A stretch of 64,000 nucleotides of DNA from Robertmurraya sp047302285 (lineage in GTDB: Bacteria > Bacillota > Bacilli > Bacillales > Cytobacillaceae). Of this stretch, positions 17,776 through 26,452 are shown piece by piece. The number at the start of each line of letters is the position of its first letter. Within the stretch, counting starts at the first letter, position 1. The notes under the pieces were generated by a model, which was not told the origin of the DNA, searched no databases, and saw only the letters and a list, made by a program, of their open reading frames with translations. The translations under genes were made by a program, and so were the position numbers. The stretch spans positions 3,534,001 through 3,598,000 of the forward strand of contig NZ_CP154845.1 of assembly GCF_047302285.1 (NCBI RefSeq), in the 5' to 3' direction.

Positions 17776-17812
17776 AAAAACCCATTTCTAGTTCCTCTAG
17801 AAATGGGTTTTT
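17776..17812 (+). terminator. Rho-independent terminator after the CNNM gene
   Basis: A 16-bp perfect stem, AAAAACCCATTTCTAG with its complement, and a 5-nt loop. The T-rich 3' arm continues as TTTTTCCC. Confidence 0.9.
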
Positions 17813-18005
17813 CCCTTTTTTCATGGTTATTAAACCTTTTCTTTTAAATCCATTAATATTATATGAAACTTGCATTTAAAAATATGGCAACTCTCCACCT
17901 ATAAGTAAAAGACAGATGAAATATCTCTCACTTTGTTGGATAGCCGTCTATATCGAATTTTTTTCCCTAGATTTCGGTTTAAGTACAAAAATGATCTTAA
18001 ATAAA

Positions 18006-18197
18006 GGCTCTTTTCGCAAACATTGTTGCTATTTAGTCATAGATAGGAGAATAAAGCCCTATTATTACTCGTTAAATTAGTATCAAGTAAGCGAAAAGTG
18101 CCGCGCAAAAATAATGTGTGTTCTAAAACCCCATTTGAGGGGTAAATGTCGGCCTCTGGACATTTACGAAAAAACCACAATCATTACGAAAACAGCG
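18006..18197 (+). mobile_element. Structured MITE-like element (family 1), copy 1
   Basis: A 192-bp element flanked by the direct repeat TAAATAAA (17998-18005 and 18198-18205). It begins GGCTCTTTTCGC and ends GAAAACAGCG, which is an imperfect terminal inverted repeat. Inside, GCGAAAAGTGCC (18091-18102) can pair with the 5' end. GTAAATGTC and GACATTTAC (18142-18167) form a 9-bp hairpin. It lies between the convergent CNNM and glpK genes. Subfamily A, like copies 3 and 5. Confidence 0.85.
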
Positions 18198-18207
18198 TAA
18201 ATAAAAA

Positions 18208-18590
18208 AAGCTCCTACAAAACGTAGAAAGCTTCCGGTTTGTCTAATTCGATTCCAACATCTCTCACTTAAGCGGAATTTTTCCTGTTATCTTCTCAATG
18301 AAATTCCTTTTAAGGGAAATAACGGAAGATTTTCCGCTTATGGAGGGCAAAAGCGTTTATTTTGGCTTTTTTTGAGGGAATAGCAGGAATTTTTCCTGCT
18401 ATTTCGGCTCTTTTTCATGATGGTTGAGTCATTAAGCGGAATTTTTCCTGTTATTTTTTCATACCGATACTCCTACCATTTATCCGAACATTTTATCGAA
18501 CACTTATCCACAAGTCGAGGGAATTTATAAATTCCTGGACAAAAAAACTGAATCAAAAAGTCATTACAACCGACTTTTTGACCCAGCCTC
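18208..18590. repeat. Dispersed repeat family 2, copy b
   Basis: Four quasi-palindromic boxes start at 18268, 18319, 18379 and 18432, the same spacing as copy a (51, 60, 53). The copy ends with the hairpin AAAAAGTC/GACTTTTT and ACCCAGCCTC, next to the 3' end of glpK. Together with family 1 copy 1 it fills the gene-free stretch 17813-18598. The first 120 bp of that stretch hold nothing I recognise. Confidence 0.8.
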
Positions 18591-18598
18591 ATTATTTC

Positions 18599-20089
18599 TT
18601 ATTTAAACACCATAGCTGCTTTTACAGCTTTTTTCCAACCTTCATACAATTCTTCACGATTCTCATCTTCCATTGTTGGTTCAAATTTACGATCTACCGC
18701 CCATTGCTTAGCGATCTCTTCTTGGCTTTCCCAATAGCCAACTGCAAGTCCAGCTAAGTATGCAGCTCCAAGTGCAGTTGTTTCATTAACAATCGGTCTT
18801 TCAACTGAAACATTAAGAAGGTCACTTTGGAAATCCATTAAGAAATTATTCTTTACTGCTCCTCCATCTACACGGAGTTTCTTCAAGACAATTCCTGAAT
18901 CTGCTTCCATTGCGGACAACACATCTTTCGTTTGATAAGCAAGAGATTCAAGAGTTGCTCTAACGAAATGTTCTTTTGATGTTCCACGTGTTATGCCAAA
19001 CACAGCTCCACGAACATCACTATCCCAGTAAGGAGTTCCTAATCCCACAAAAGCTGGTACCACATATACACCGTCCGTTGATGCAACCTTTGTAGCGTAT
19101 TCCTCGCTATCTTTCGCATCTTTTAGCATTCTTAAACCATCGCGAAGCCACTGAATAGCAGAACCAGCGACAAAAATACTACCTTCTAAAGCATACTCCA
19201 CTTTTCCGTTAAGACCCCATGCAATTGTTGTAAGGAGACCATGTTCCGATTGAACTGCTTTTTCACCTGTGTTCATGAGCATAAAGCAACCGGTTCCATA
19301 AGTGTTCTTTGCCATCCCTGATTCAAAACAAGCTTGACCAAATAATGCCGCTTGCTGGTCACCTGCTGCTCCTGCAATCGGAATTTCTTTTCCAAAGAAA
19401 TGATAATCGACTGTATGTGCATAAACTTCTGAGGAAGGACGAACTTCTGGAAGCATCGCTTTCGGAACTTCAAGGATTTCCAATAACTCTTCATCCCATT
19501 TTAATTCATGAATATTATACATTAATGTTCTTGATGCATTAGAGTAGTCCGTGACATGAGCTTTTCCACCGGATAATTTCCAAATTAACCACGTATCAAT
19601 CGTTCCAAATAGAAGCTCTCCACGCTCAGCTCTTTCACGCGCTCCCTCTACATGATCGAGAATCCATTTTACTTTCGTTCCAGAAAAGTATGCATCAATA
19701 AGCAGTCCTGTTTTATTACGGAATAAGTCAACGTAGCCTCTTTCCTTAAGATCTTGACAAATATCACTCGTTTGTCTTGATTGCCAAACAATTGCATTAT
19801 AAATTGGAGTACCCGTTTCCTTGTCCCATACGACAGTTGTTTCCCTCTGGTTCGTGATTCCGATACCTGCAATCTGTTCAGGTTTAACGTTGGATTCAGA
19901 GAGTACACCAGCAATAACAGATAGAATCGAACCCCAAATTTCATTCGCATCATGTTCTACCCAGCCTGGACTTGGAAAATGCTGTGTAAATTCCTTTTGG
20001 GCCGTGTATTTTATTTCTCCCTTTTGATTAAATAAAATGGCGCGTGAGCTTGTTGTTCCTTGGTCTAATGATAAGATGAATTTTTCCAT
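18599..20089 (-). CDS. glpK: Glycerol kinase
   Basis: A 496-residue FGGY-family kinase that phosphorylates glycerol to sn-glycerol 3-phosphate in the cytoplasm. Visible motifs are LSLDQGTTSSRA at the N-terminus (phosphate loop), GITNQRETTVVWD, GAAGDQQAALFGQ, and the C-terminal GAAYLAGLAVGYW. ATG 20089 was chosen because the protein then starts MEKFILSLDQGTTSSR and GGGGGA lies about 8 nt upstream. Upstream codons in the same frame run back into glpF. It follows glpF by 16 nt and shares its leader, so it should be GlpP- and CcpA-controlled. The length is standard. Confidence 0.97.
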   Translation of the reverse strand: MEKFILSLDQGTTSSRAILFNQKGEIKYTAQKEFTQHFPSPGWVEHDANEIWGSILSVIAGVLSESNVKPEQIAGIGITNQRETTVVWDKETGTPIYNAIVWQSRQTSDICQDLKERGYVDLFRNKTGLLIDAYFSGTKVKWILDHVEGARERAERGELLFGTIDTWLIWKLSGGKAHVTDYSNASRTLMYNIHELKWDEELLEILEVPKAMLPEVRPSSEVYAHTVDYHFFGKEIPIAGAAGDQQAALFGQACFESGMAKNTYGTGCFMLMNTGEKAVQSEHGLLTTIAWGLNGKVEYALEGSIFVAGSAIQWLRDGLRMLKDAKDSEEYATKVASTDGVYVVPAFVGLGTPYWDSDVRGAVFGITRGTSKEHFVRATLESLAYQTKDVLSAMEADSGIVLKKLRVDGGAVKNNFLMDFQSDLLNVSVERPIVNETTALGAAYLAGLAVGYWESQEEIAKQWAVDRKFEPTMEDENREELYEGWKKAVKAAMVFK

Positions 20090-20105
20090 TTTTAATTCCC
20101 CCAAT

Positions 20106-20930
20106 TTAAGCTGCTTGATTTTCTTTGTCATAAATAGTTGTTTGGTTCTTACTTGCAACAAAAGCAATTGTAAGGACAACTACAGTAATAGCTAATACGA
20201 TCCATAAAGCCGTTGTCACTGTTTCTAAAAAGACTGCTTGATAAAAGACTGCTCCGATACTTCCACCTAAAAGCGGGCCCACTACAGGAATCCATGAATA
20301 CTTCCAGTTAGAACCACCCTTCCCAGGAATCGGGAGCAATGCGTGAGCAATTCTTGGACCAAGATCACGGGCAGGATTAATCGCATAACCTGTAGAACCC
20401 CCTAAAGACATACCGATTACAACAATGAGTAGACCGACAACTAGTGGATTTAATCCTTCAGTAAAATTATTTGCTCCTATAAATAATAACCCAAGTACAA
20501 GTATAAATGTACCAATGAGCTCACTTAACAAATTTGAAAAAGTATGTGGAATAGCTGGTGATGTTGCGAATACTCCAAGTTTTGTACCTGGCTCCTTTGT
20601 TTCTTTCCAGTGTGGTAAGTAGTGTAAGAATACGAGTGTTGCCCCTAATATTGCTCCAATAAACTGGGCAACGATATAACCAGGAACATCAGCCCAAGCA
20701 AAATCTCCAGTTAAGGCCAACGCCACCGTTACAGCAGGATTTAAATGGGCCCCACTAACCTGTCCAACTGCAAATACACCCATTGTTACCGCAAGTCCCC
20801 ATGCAAGTGTAATAACAATCCACCCTGCATTTTTCGAATAAGACTTTTCTAAAGAAGAACCAGCCCCAATTCCAGCACCCAAAACAATTAAAATCATGGT
20901 ACCGATAATCTCTCCAATAAATGGTGTCAT
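20106..20930 (-). CDS. glpF: Glycerol uptake facilitator
   Basis: A 274-residue aquaglyceroporin of the MIP family with six membrane spans and both pore motifs, SGAHLNPAVT and AINPARDLGPR. The DLGPR downstream of the second NPA marks a glycerol channel rather than a strict water channel. It lets glycerol diffuse into the cell for GlpK. It is the first gene of the glpFK operon, and its leader holds a terminator with a GGAGA-N3-GGAGA motif and a cre-overlapped promoter. GAGGAGAG precedes the ATG. Confidence 0.96.
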   Translation of the reverse strand: MTPFIGEIIGTMILIVLGAGIGAGSSLEKSYSKNAGWIVITLAWGLAVTMGVFAVGQVSGAHLNPAVTVALALTGDFAWADVPGYIVAQFIGAILGATLVFLHYLPHWKETKEPGTKLGVFATSPAIPHTFSNLLSELIGTFILVLGLLFIGANNFTEGLNPLVVGLLIVVIGMSLGGSTGYAINPARDLGPRIAHALLPIPGKGGSNWKYSWIPVVGPLLGGSIGAVFYQAVFLETVTTALWIVLAITVVVLTIAFVASKNQTTIYDKENQAA

Positions 20931-20978
20931 CTTTTTCTCTCCTCACTAATATAATGTAATCGGTTTACTTCGATGACG

Positions 20979-21043
20979 AAAAAAAAGAGACACAACAGAT
21001 CACCCTATTATAAAATAGGCGCTGTGTGAGTCTCCTTATCTCC
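20979..21043 (-). promoter_or_regulatory. glpFK leader terminator (probable GlpP antitermination site)
   Basis: On the minus strand the leader has GGAGA-N3-GGAGA (complement of 21031-21043). Its second GGAGA begins a bulged stem (GAGAC, then ACACAG, pairing with CTGTTGT and GTCTC) followed by eight T residues. In B. subtilis the GlpP protein with glycerol 3-phosphate prevents termination at such a site. The same GGAGA-N3-GGAGA motif recurs in the glpA leader. Confidence 0.7.
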
Positions 21044-21070
21044 ATCACAATTGCATTAACTTATAGCATT

Positions 21071-21099
21071 AGTATACGAATTCTTGTAAGCGGTGTCAA
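21071..21099 (-). promoter_or_regulatory. glpF sigma-A promoter overlapped by a cre site
   Basis: TTGACA (complement of 21094-21099) and TATACT (complement of 21071-21076) are 17 bp apart. TGACACCGCTTACA (complement of 21085-21098) matches the CcpA cre consensus TGWNANCGNTNWCA at every position and overlaps the -35 box, so glucose repression is expected. Confidence 0.85.
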
Positions 21100-21230
21100 T
21101 AATAGATTTCTAGATTTATCGATAAATGTTACAAAAGATTGACAAACAATACATGTATGTTGAAAACCTTTTCTTTCAAAAAAATCTTGAGCAGGCTACT
21201 CCTAATCTATACATAAAAATTTTTCACAGA

Positions 21231-21265
21231 AAAAAGATCTGAGCCTATTAACTCAGATCTTTTTT
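21231..21265 (-). terminator. Terminator of the glpABC operon
   Basis: AAAAGATCTGAG pairs with CTCAGATCTTTT around an 8-nt loop, 5 nt past the glpC stop codon. T-runs on both sides make it bidirectional. Confidence 0.88.
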
Positions 21266-21269
21266 AGTA

Positions 21270-22508
21270 CTACGATTTAGAAGAAGCAAGCGAACCTTCT
21301 TCCAGATTCTTAGAGTAGGATTCTGCAAGAATTTGCATTGGGTGTATAACCGTTTTAGGTGTCAGCTGTTCTAACTGATTTTTACACATGCCACACTCTG
21401 TTACTGTATAATCGGCATCTGCGTCTGCAATCGCTTCAGCCATCGGTTTACCAATTTTCATTGAAATATCATATTTTTCTTCTTTGAATCCGAAGGTTCC
21501 ACACTGACCACAGCATCCTGCCGCAACATCTTGAATTTCATAGCCTGGAATAAGTGCAAGAATGTCCATAGCAGGGTTGCCAATTCCTTGACCTTTCATA
21601 TGACATGGCGCATAATAGCCTGCCTTAGCATTCATTGGTGCAAATTCCGTATTCAGTTCACCAGATTCATGTAATAATCGTAAATATTCATCTGCATCAT
21701 ACACATGCTTTGCTAGCTCCATAGCGCCTTCTGATTTTAAATAATTGACATATTCTTTTTTAAATGCAAACGTACAACTCGTACATGTCAAAACAATGTC
21801 ATAACCTTGCCTTGTATACTCAAGCAAACTATCAATATTGTAATTTGCGTTCTTAAGACCTTGCTCCATTTTGCCGTTTGCAAACATAGGAACTCCACAG
21901 CATTTCTGCTTAGGTACAGCGACTTCAATTCCATTATATTTCATGACTTCAACAAAGGAATCTGCCACCTCAGGTGCATTGTACGTAGCATAACAGCCAA
22001 CAAAATAAGCAACCTTGCGCTTTGTTTGAGCGGTTGTTTTTTTGTATTTTCTTTTAAAATTATTAAAGCGATACTTTGGAAACTTTCGTTCAGCCGGAAT
22101 GCCCATCACCAATTGCATCGCTTTACGGACAGGTTTCATCGTCATCGCAACATTCGTAATCGGTGCAAATGCTGAAGCTGCCATTCCAACTAACTCTGCA
22201 TTACTTAACACCTGATCACGAAGCTTTGTTCCTTCAATATCAGCATGAATTGCCTTTGCATAAGCAGTTAATGTTGATACATGGACATTCTCTGGACATG
22301 AGATATCACAATTCCCACATAAAGTACATAGCTCAATTCGTTTATCATCTATAATGTGTTGATTATCTGTAAGCCTTTTTAACTCTGGACCTAAATGCTT
22401 CGGTCCACCAAACTCCAATGAGACGCTTGAAACCGGACAACTTGCTGTACAGGCATTACACTTGAGGCAGGCATCAAATGAACGGTCTAAGAAGCTATAA
22501 TCAAGCAT
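21270..22508 (-). CDS. glpC: Anaerobic glycerol-3-phosphate dehydrogenase subunit C
   Basis: A 412-residue iron-sulfur protein with two 4Fe-4S motifs at the N-terminus (CLKCNACTASCPV and CTLCGNCDISCPE) and two cysteine-rich CCG domains (GCYATYNAPEVA with KCCGVPMF, and APCHMKGQGIG with CCGQCGTFG). It passes electrons from GlpAB to the menaquinone pool at the membrane. It overlaps glpB by 8 nt, which implies coupled translation. The gene order glpA-glpB-glpC matches the enteric operon. Confidence 0.93.
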   Translation of the reverse strand: MLDYSFLDRSFDACLKCNACTASCPVSSVSLEFGGPKHLGPELKRLTDNQHIIDDKRIELCTLCGNCDISCPENVHVSTLTAYAKAIHADIEGTKLRDQVLSNAELVGMAASAFAPITNVAMTMKPVRKAMQLVMGIPAERKFPKYRFNNFKRKYKKTTAQTKRKVAYFVGCYATYNAPEVADSFVEVMKYNGIEVAVPKQKCCGVPMFANGKMEQGLKNANYNIDSLLEYTRQGYDIVLTCTSCTFAFKKEYVNYLKSEGAMELAKHVYDADEYLRLLHESGELNTEFAPMNAKAGYYAPCHMKGQGIGNPAMDILALIPGYEIQDVAAGCCGQCGTFGFKEEKYDISMKIGKPMAEAIADADADYTVTECGMCKNQLEQLTPKTVIHPMQILAESYSKNLEEGSLASSKS

Positions 22509-23652
22509 GTTGAAGCCCTCCTAATTTCATATTTTCGTTAAGTTCCAAAAGAGTTTCATAGCTCGATAGAATCGAAAAGACACCGCCCGTAATTCCATGC
22601 TGAATCACTTTTGTACCTTTACTCGCACCGACGAGGAAAACATTATCAGGGCAGTTTACATAACGGCCAAATTTATCAAGTTCCCTACTTAGCACTTTAT
22701 CTTTAAAGCCTTCTGCGGTTTGCTCAATGCCACCACCTAACACACCACCTGTTGCCAATACAAATCGCTCAGACTTTATCTTCATATTTGTGCTTGTGAT
22801 CACTGCTTTGACGATATTATCCTCGACTTCTGCATCTTCAATGGTCGTATTCTCATAAAATCTTACACCAAGTTTTATTGCTTCTCGTTTTAATTTGTCA
22901 TGCAAACGAATCGCTGTTGCATTGGGTGGCATCCCGGATGCTTCAGTAACAGCAGTATTTAATTCTCTAGTCAACCGCTCTAACACCATCTGCCAATTGT
23001 TGAAACCTAATGAGGATGGAAAAATAAAGAGATCAGGCTTTGCTATTTGTTTGTTGACCATCTCTTTCTGGATTTCATTTATCACCTTCGTACAAGACTC
23101 TTCTTCATCAAGTAAGTGAGCGGCATCAAGTTGTGACATCGTTCTAGATGAATTTTTTCCGAGTGAGACGGTTATAGGATCAATTTTCAAGAGAGGTCTG
23201 CTCTTTTCTAGATTTCCTTTTATATACATTGGAAGGAAATCAACTACCTCTTCAAAGCCAACGATTACGACATGTCCTTTGTCAGGTATTGGTTTGATTG
23301 TTTCGGGATAGAATGCTGTTTTCTTAACATGACCGGAACCTGTTACGATTGTAACGAGAGTTTCCACATCACCTTGATAAGGGTACCCAATTCGCTCTGT
23401 TAACTGAAAGAATTTCTTCATTGCTTCATTTATATTTAAGCGTGAACGGGTATCTAACTCATATTTTGAAATTAAGTCCGTGAACGTTCCATCTTGTCCA
23501 GGGATAACATCCATTACACCTGAGGACTGAAGAATTTTTCCTAAACCTGAGGAAACTAATGCGACACGCTTTCCCTGCTCACGACTCCAAATGGCTGTTA
23601 TTAACCCTGTTAGTCCTTGTCCGACAATGACTTCATCATACATGTTATTCAT
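22501..23652 (-). CDS. glpB: Anaerobic glycerol-3-phosphate dehydrogenase subunit B
   Basis: A 383-residue flavoprotein. The N-terminus VIVGQGLTGLITAIWSREQG is a Rossmann dinucleotide-binding motif. LATGGVLGGGIEQTAEGFKD and FLVGASKGTKVIQHGI near the C-terminus are family features. It forms the soluble catalytic part with GlpA. It overlaps glpA and glpC by 8 nt each. GlpB in Bacillaceae is less common than GlpD, so horizontal gain or retention of an anaerobic branch is possible. Confidence 0.9.
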   Translation of the reverse strand: MNNMYDEVIVGQGLTGLITAIWSREQGKRVALVSSGLGKILQSSGVMDVIPGQDGTFTDLISKYELDTRSRLNINEAMKKFFQLTERIGYPYQGDVETLVTIVTGSGHVKKTAFYPETIKPIPDKGHVVIVGFEEVVDFLPMYIKGNLEKSRPLLKIDPITVSLGKNSSRTMSQLDAAHLLDEEESCTKVINEIQKEMVNKQIAKPDLFIFPSSLGFNNWQMVLERLTRELNTAVTEASGMPPNATAIRLHDKLKREAIKLGVRFYENTTIEDAEVEDNIVKAVITSTNMKIKSERFVLATGGVLGGGIEQTAEGFKDKVLSRELDKFGRYVNCPDNVFLVGASKGTKVIQHGITGGVFSILSSYETLLELNENMKLGGLQHA

Positions 23653-25258
23653 CTCCCTCTTTTAGACGTAACGAAACATTGTAAATGGCATCCATTAGCT
23701 GAGCTTGTTTTGCTGTCTCTCCTGTTGCCACAACAGTCATGCCCTTTTTTCGTTCATGGAGTGCATCGTTCAATGCCCAAGATACTTCATCCGAAGTTGC
23801 TACTCCTTTTTCCACTGCTACTGCTGCGGCACGAAAACTACAAAATGTCCCTTGACAAGGGCCCATCCCTAAACGAGTTCTTCTTCTAATATCACCTAGG
23901 TTAAAATGACTATCTTTTGTTAACGTTGATTCAATTTCGGCCCATGTGACCTGCTCACATTCACAAATGACTGTTCGATCCATTTGCGCCTGTTTTAATG
24001 ACTGTTCAATTTTCGTAGCCTTTGTTCCCGCCCAATGAAACAATTTCGTTTTGGCAGCTGGAGCCATGTCGACTTCCTTAAAGAAACTACTCGCTTCACG
24101 ATGGGGAACGACCTCTTCATGAGATGTACACTTCGCTTGGATATTCATTTTTTCACAGACCATGTCTACTGTTTTTTCTGCCATATATCGGAATGTCGTC
24201 AACTTCCCACCGGTAATCGTCATAAACCCATCGACACCATCTCTTTTTTGATGGTCTAATAAAGCAATTCCCCGTGTAACTGACCTTCCGCTATCATCAG
24301 CAATACTGGATTCTTGATAAAGAGGACGACTTCCACTAAACGCTCGAATGAGACGCATCTCCTTTAAATCTGGAATTAGCGCCAGACCTTCCTCGATCAT
24401 TTCTTCCAACTCTTGACGATTCAAGCTAAAATCATTCGGATCATCGACATTGATCCCCGTTGTTCCAAAAATGGTTACATTATGGGCTGGAACAAAAATA
24501 TCCGCATCTCCTGGAAGTCTTAATCGATTGATCACCTGTTTATTAAAACGATGATTGAGGACTGCAAGCATTCCTTTATTGTTTATTAGATGTAAGGAAA
24601 TACCTGCCATTTCAGCCATTTTTGCTCCCCATGGACCAGCTGCATTAATGACGATATCTCCATGAATTTCCGTTTCTTCACCTGTATAGCGATTCCGTAC
24701 TACAACGCCGGTCACACGATTCGTTTCTCTGATCACATCAATGACTTCATGATACGTTAATGCTCTCGCTCCCCTTGACACGGCATCTGCCACCACATCC
24801 ACAACAAGAGTGAAACAATCGATAGAACCATCTGGTACAGAATAGACTGATTGAATGTTTTTATTTAAATAAGGTTCGTCTTTAAACGCTTTTTCAAGGG
24901 GAATATTCGATACGGGAATCCCCACTTTTTCACACGCTTTTACCCATTTCTGAACATAGGCATCATCATCTTCTGGCACCTTTGCAAAAAGACCTCCGGT
25001 TTGCTCGACTGAACCAGGAATTGTTTTTTTTATAATGATATTTTCTCGGTAACTCTCAATCGCAGCTTCTTCATCTCTTACCGCATACCGTGCCCCTGAG
25101 TGAAGGAGTCCATGATTTCGAGAGGAAGTTCCATGGCCAAGATCCCGCTGTTCTACTAAGATTGCTTTAATTCCACGGACTGCTAAATCTCGGAGAACTC
25201 CTGCTCCCGTTGCACCTCCGCCTACCACAATCACTTGAGTTTCGATCATTTTTCTCAT
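23645..25258 (-). CDS. glpA: Anaerobic glycerol-3-phosphate dehydrogenase subunit A
   Basis: A 537-residue FAD enzyme that oxidises sn-glycerol 3-phosphate to dihydroxyacetone phosphate. The Rossmann motif VIVVGGGATGAGVLRDLAVR is at the N-terminus, followed by GTSSRNHGLLHSG, and the C-terminus carries a BFD-like 2Fe-2S domain (CECEQVT, RRTRLGMGPCQGTFC) absent from GlpD. That domain distinguishes it as GlpA. ATG 25258 has AAAGGAGG 7 nt upstream. A family 1 repeat copy ends 25 bp upstream of this start, just beyond the ribosome-binding site, and a leader terminator lies beyond it. Confidence 0.93.
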   Translation of the reverse strand: MRKMIETQVIVVGGGATGAGVLRDLAVRGIKAILVEQRDLGHGTSSRNHGLLHSGARYAVRDEEAAIESYRENIIIKKTIPGSVEQTGGLFAKVPEDDDAYVQKWVKACEKVGIPVSNIPLEKAFKDEPYLNKNIQSVYSVPDGSIDCFTLVVDVVADAVSRGARALTYHEVIDVIRETNRVTGVVVRNRYTGEETEIHGDIVINAAGPWGAKMAEMAGISLHLINNKGMLAVLNHRFNKQVINRLRLPGDADIFVPAHNVTIFGTTGINVDDPNDFSLNRQELEEMIEEGLALIPDLKEMRLIRAFSGSRPLYQESSIADDSGRSVTRGIALLDHQKRDGVDGFMTITGGKLTTFRYMAEKTVDMVCEKMNIQAKCTSHEEVVPHREASSFFKEVDMAPAAKTKLFHWAGTKATKIEQSLKQAQMDRTVICECEQVTWAEIESTLTKDSHFNLGDIRRRTRLGMGPCQGTFCSFRAAAVAVEKGVATSDEVSWALNDALHERKKGMTVVATGETAKQAQLMDAIYNVSLRLKEGDE

Positions 25259-25283
25259 GCCATTTCCTCCTTTATTTATTAAA

Positions 25284-25469
25284 GGCTCTTTTCTCAAACA
25301 TTGTTGCTACCTATCAAAAAAATAGAAAATCATTTTATTTATCCTGGCAAGCAAAAAACAACAGAGAAAAGAGCTTGCTTATTTCATCCGTGGTACTACG
25401 ATACGTATAAATCGGAATGGTCGGCATTAAGACCATTCTAAAAACCATAATTTTCGTATGAAAACAGCC
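25284..25469 (+). mobile_element. Structured MITE-like element (family 1), copy 2
   Basis: A 186-bp element flanked by the direct repeat TTATTAAA (25276-25283 and 25470-25477). Ends are GGCTCTTTTC and GAAAACAGCC, inverted repeats at nine of ten positions. The internal hairpin GAATGGTC/GACCATTC (25415-25438) differs in sequence from copy 1 but has the same place and size. It is inserted in the glpA 5' leader between the terminator and the ribosome-binding site, in antisense orientation. Subfamily B. Confidence 0.85.
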
Positions 25470-25471
25470 TT

Positions 25472-25554
25472 ATTAAAAAAAGAAACCGCAAAAAACCTGG
25501 TGGTATAAGACATACTTATCCCTAACAGATTTCTTGCGGCTTCTCCAATTCTCC
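25472..25554 (-). promoter_or_regulatory. glpABC leader terminator with GGAGA-N3-GGAGA motif
   Basis: GAAGCCGCAAGAAA (complement of 25530-25543) pairs with TTTTTTGCGGTTTC (complement of 25482-25495) over 14 positions, two of them G-T, followed by seven T residues. GGAGA-N3-GGAGA (complement of 25542-25554) overlaps the start of the 5' arm, as in the glpF leader. No minus-strand gene lies upstream, so this is an attenuator. GlpP control is inferred. Confidence 0.7.
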
Positions 25555-25761
25555 AGCCAACTATTATATTTTCACTATAAGAATACTATAAATTCCAGCG
25601 ATATTACGGAGGATTTCATGGCAATATTGTGAAATGGTTGCTTTGAAAAACTTTCACTACTCCTACCTTTTAATAATAAAATAGCTTTTTTATCATAATT
25701 TAACATATTTTGGGTACCATAACTTTCGTGGTTATTTTGTACATAAAGGAGAGATTCAACA

Positions 25762-26382
25762 ATGAAAAAAATAAGAGTTCTAATAGCGATCCTTTTCATT
25801 ACACTTACATGGGACCAGTCCGTACCTGTTCATGCAGAAAAGGAGCTTTACAAACATGGACATCACCACAAGTTGATTGAACATGAAAAAGCCGAACAGC
25901 TAAAAGAGGAAGGTTATTCGAAACAGGATATTTTCATGGCAGCGATGTTAAGTAAAAAAGCAGAGAAAGACATTGATGATGTACTAGCACTATACAAAGA
26001 AAACAAATCTTGGGAAAAAACAGCTACAGAACTTGGAATCGACATGGAGGAATTTAAACGAATTGATTCTATGCGTCAATGGGAACAATTTGTTAAGGAA
26101 AATAAAAAGGAAGTAAAAGCCTTTTTAGCTGGGTACGCAAATAAGACGGAAGCAGAAATTGATGCCTATATAAAAGAAGGAATTCCATTACGATTTTTAA
26201 TCGGGGCTGCAGCAATTGCGAAGCTTAGTGATAAACCCATTGATGAAATCATCACTTATAAAAAGGAACATAAACCTTTCCATGAAGTGATGGAGACACT
26301 TGATATTAGTAAAGAAGATCTCCATAAAGAACTTAAACAGTTTAAAGAAGATGTGAAAAAATCAGTCGAAAAAGACGATTAA
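25762..26382 (+). CDS. Secreted protein with two internal repeats, function unknown
   Basis: A 206-residue protein with a signal peptide (MKKIRVLIAILFITLTW, cleavage likely after VHAEK-type AXA region near residue 26). The mature part has two related units of about 50 residues: around DVLALYKENKSWEKTATELG and around EIITYKKEHKPFHEVMETLD, each with a helical -(I/V)-x-x-YK-E-x-K pattern. A short HGHHHK motif near residue 34 could bind metal. AAAGGAGAG precedes ATG 25762. It lies between glpABC and htrA and has its own hairpin terminator. I do not recognise the family. Confidence 0.75.
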   Translation: MKKIRVLIAILFITLTWDQSVPVHAEKELYKHGHHHKLIEHEKAEQLKEEGYSKQDIFMAAMLSKKAEKDIDDVLALYKENKSWEKTATELGIDMEEFKRIDSMRQWEQFVKENKKEVKAFLAGYANKTEAEIDAYIKEGIPLRFLIGAAAIAKLSDKPIDEIITYKKEHKPFHEVMETLDISKEDLHKELKQFKEDVKKSVEKDD

Positions 26383-26388
26383 CTACAA

Positions 26389-26438
26389 AGAGGCTAGCCG
26401 AAAGGTGGTAACCAACTACTCATTCGGCTAAAGCCTCT
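26389..26438 (+). terminator. Probable terminator of the secreted-protein gene
   Basis: AGAGGCTAGCCGAA pairs with TTCGGCTaaAGCCTCT, with two bulged bases and a 20-nt loop, beginning 6 nt after the stop. The T-tract is weak. Confidence 0.6.
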
Positions 26439-26452
26439 CCATTTTATATAAA

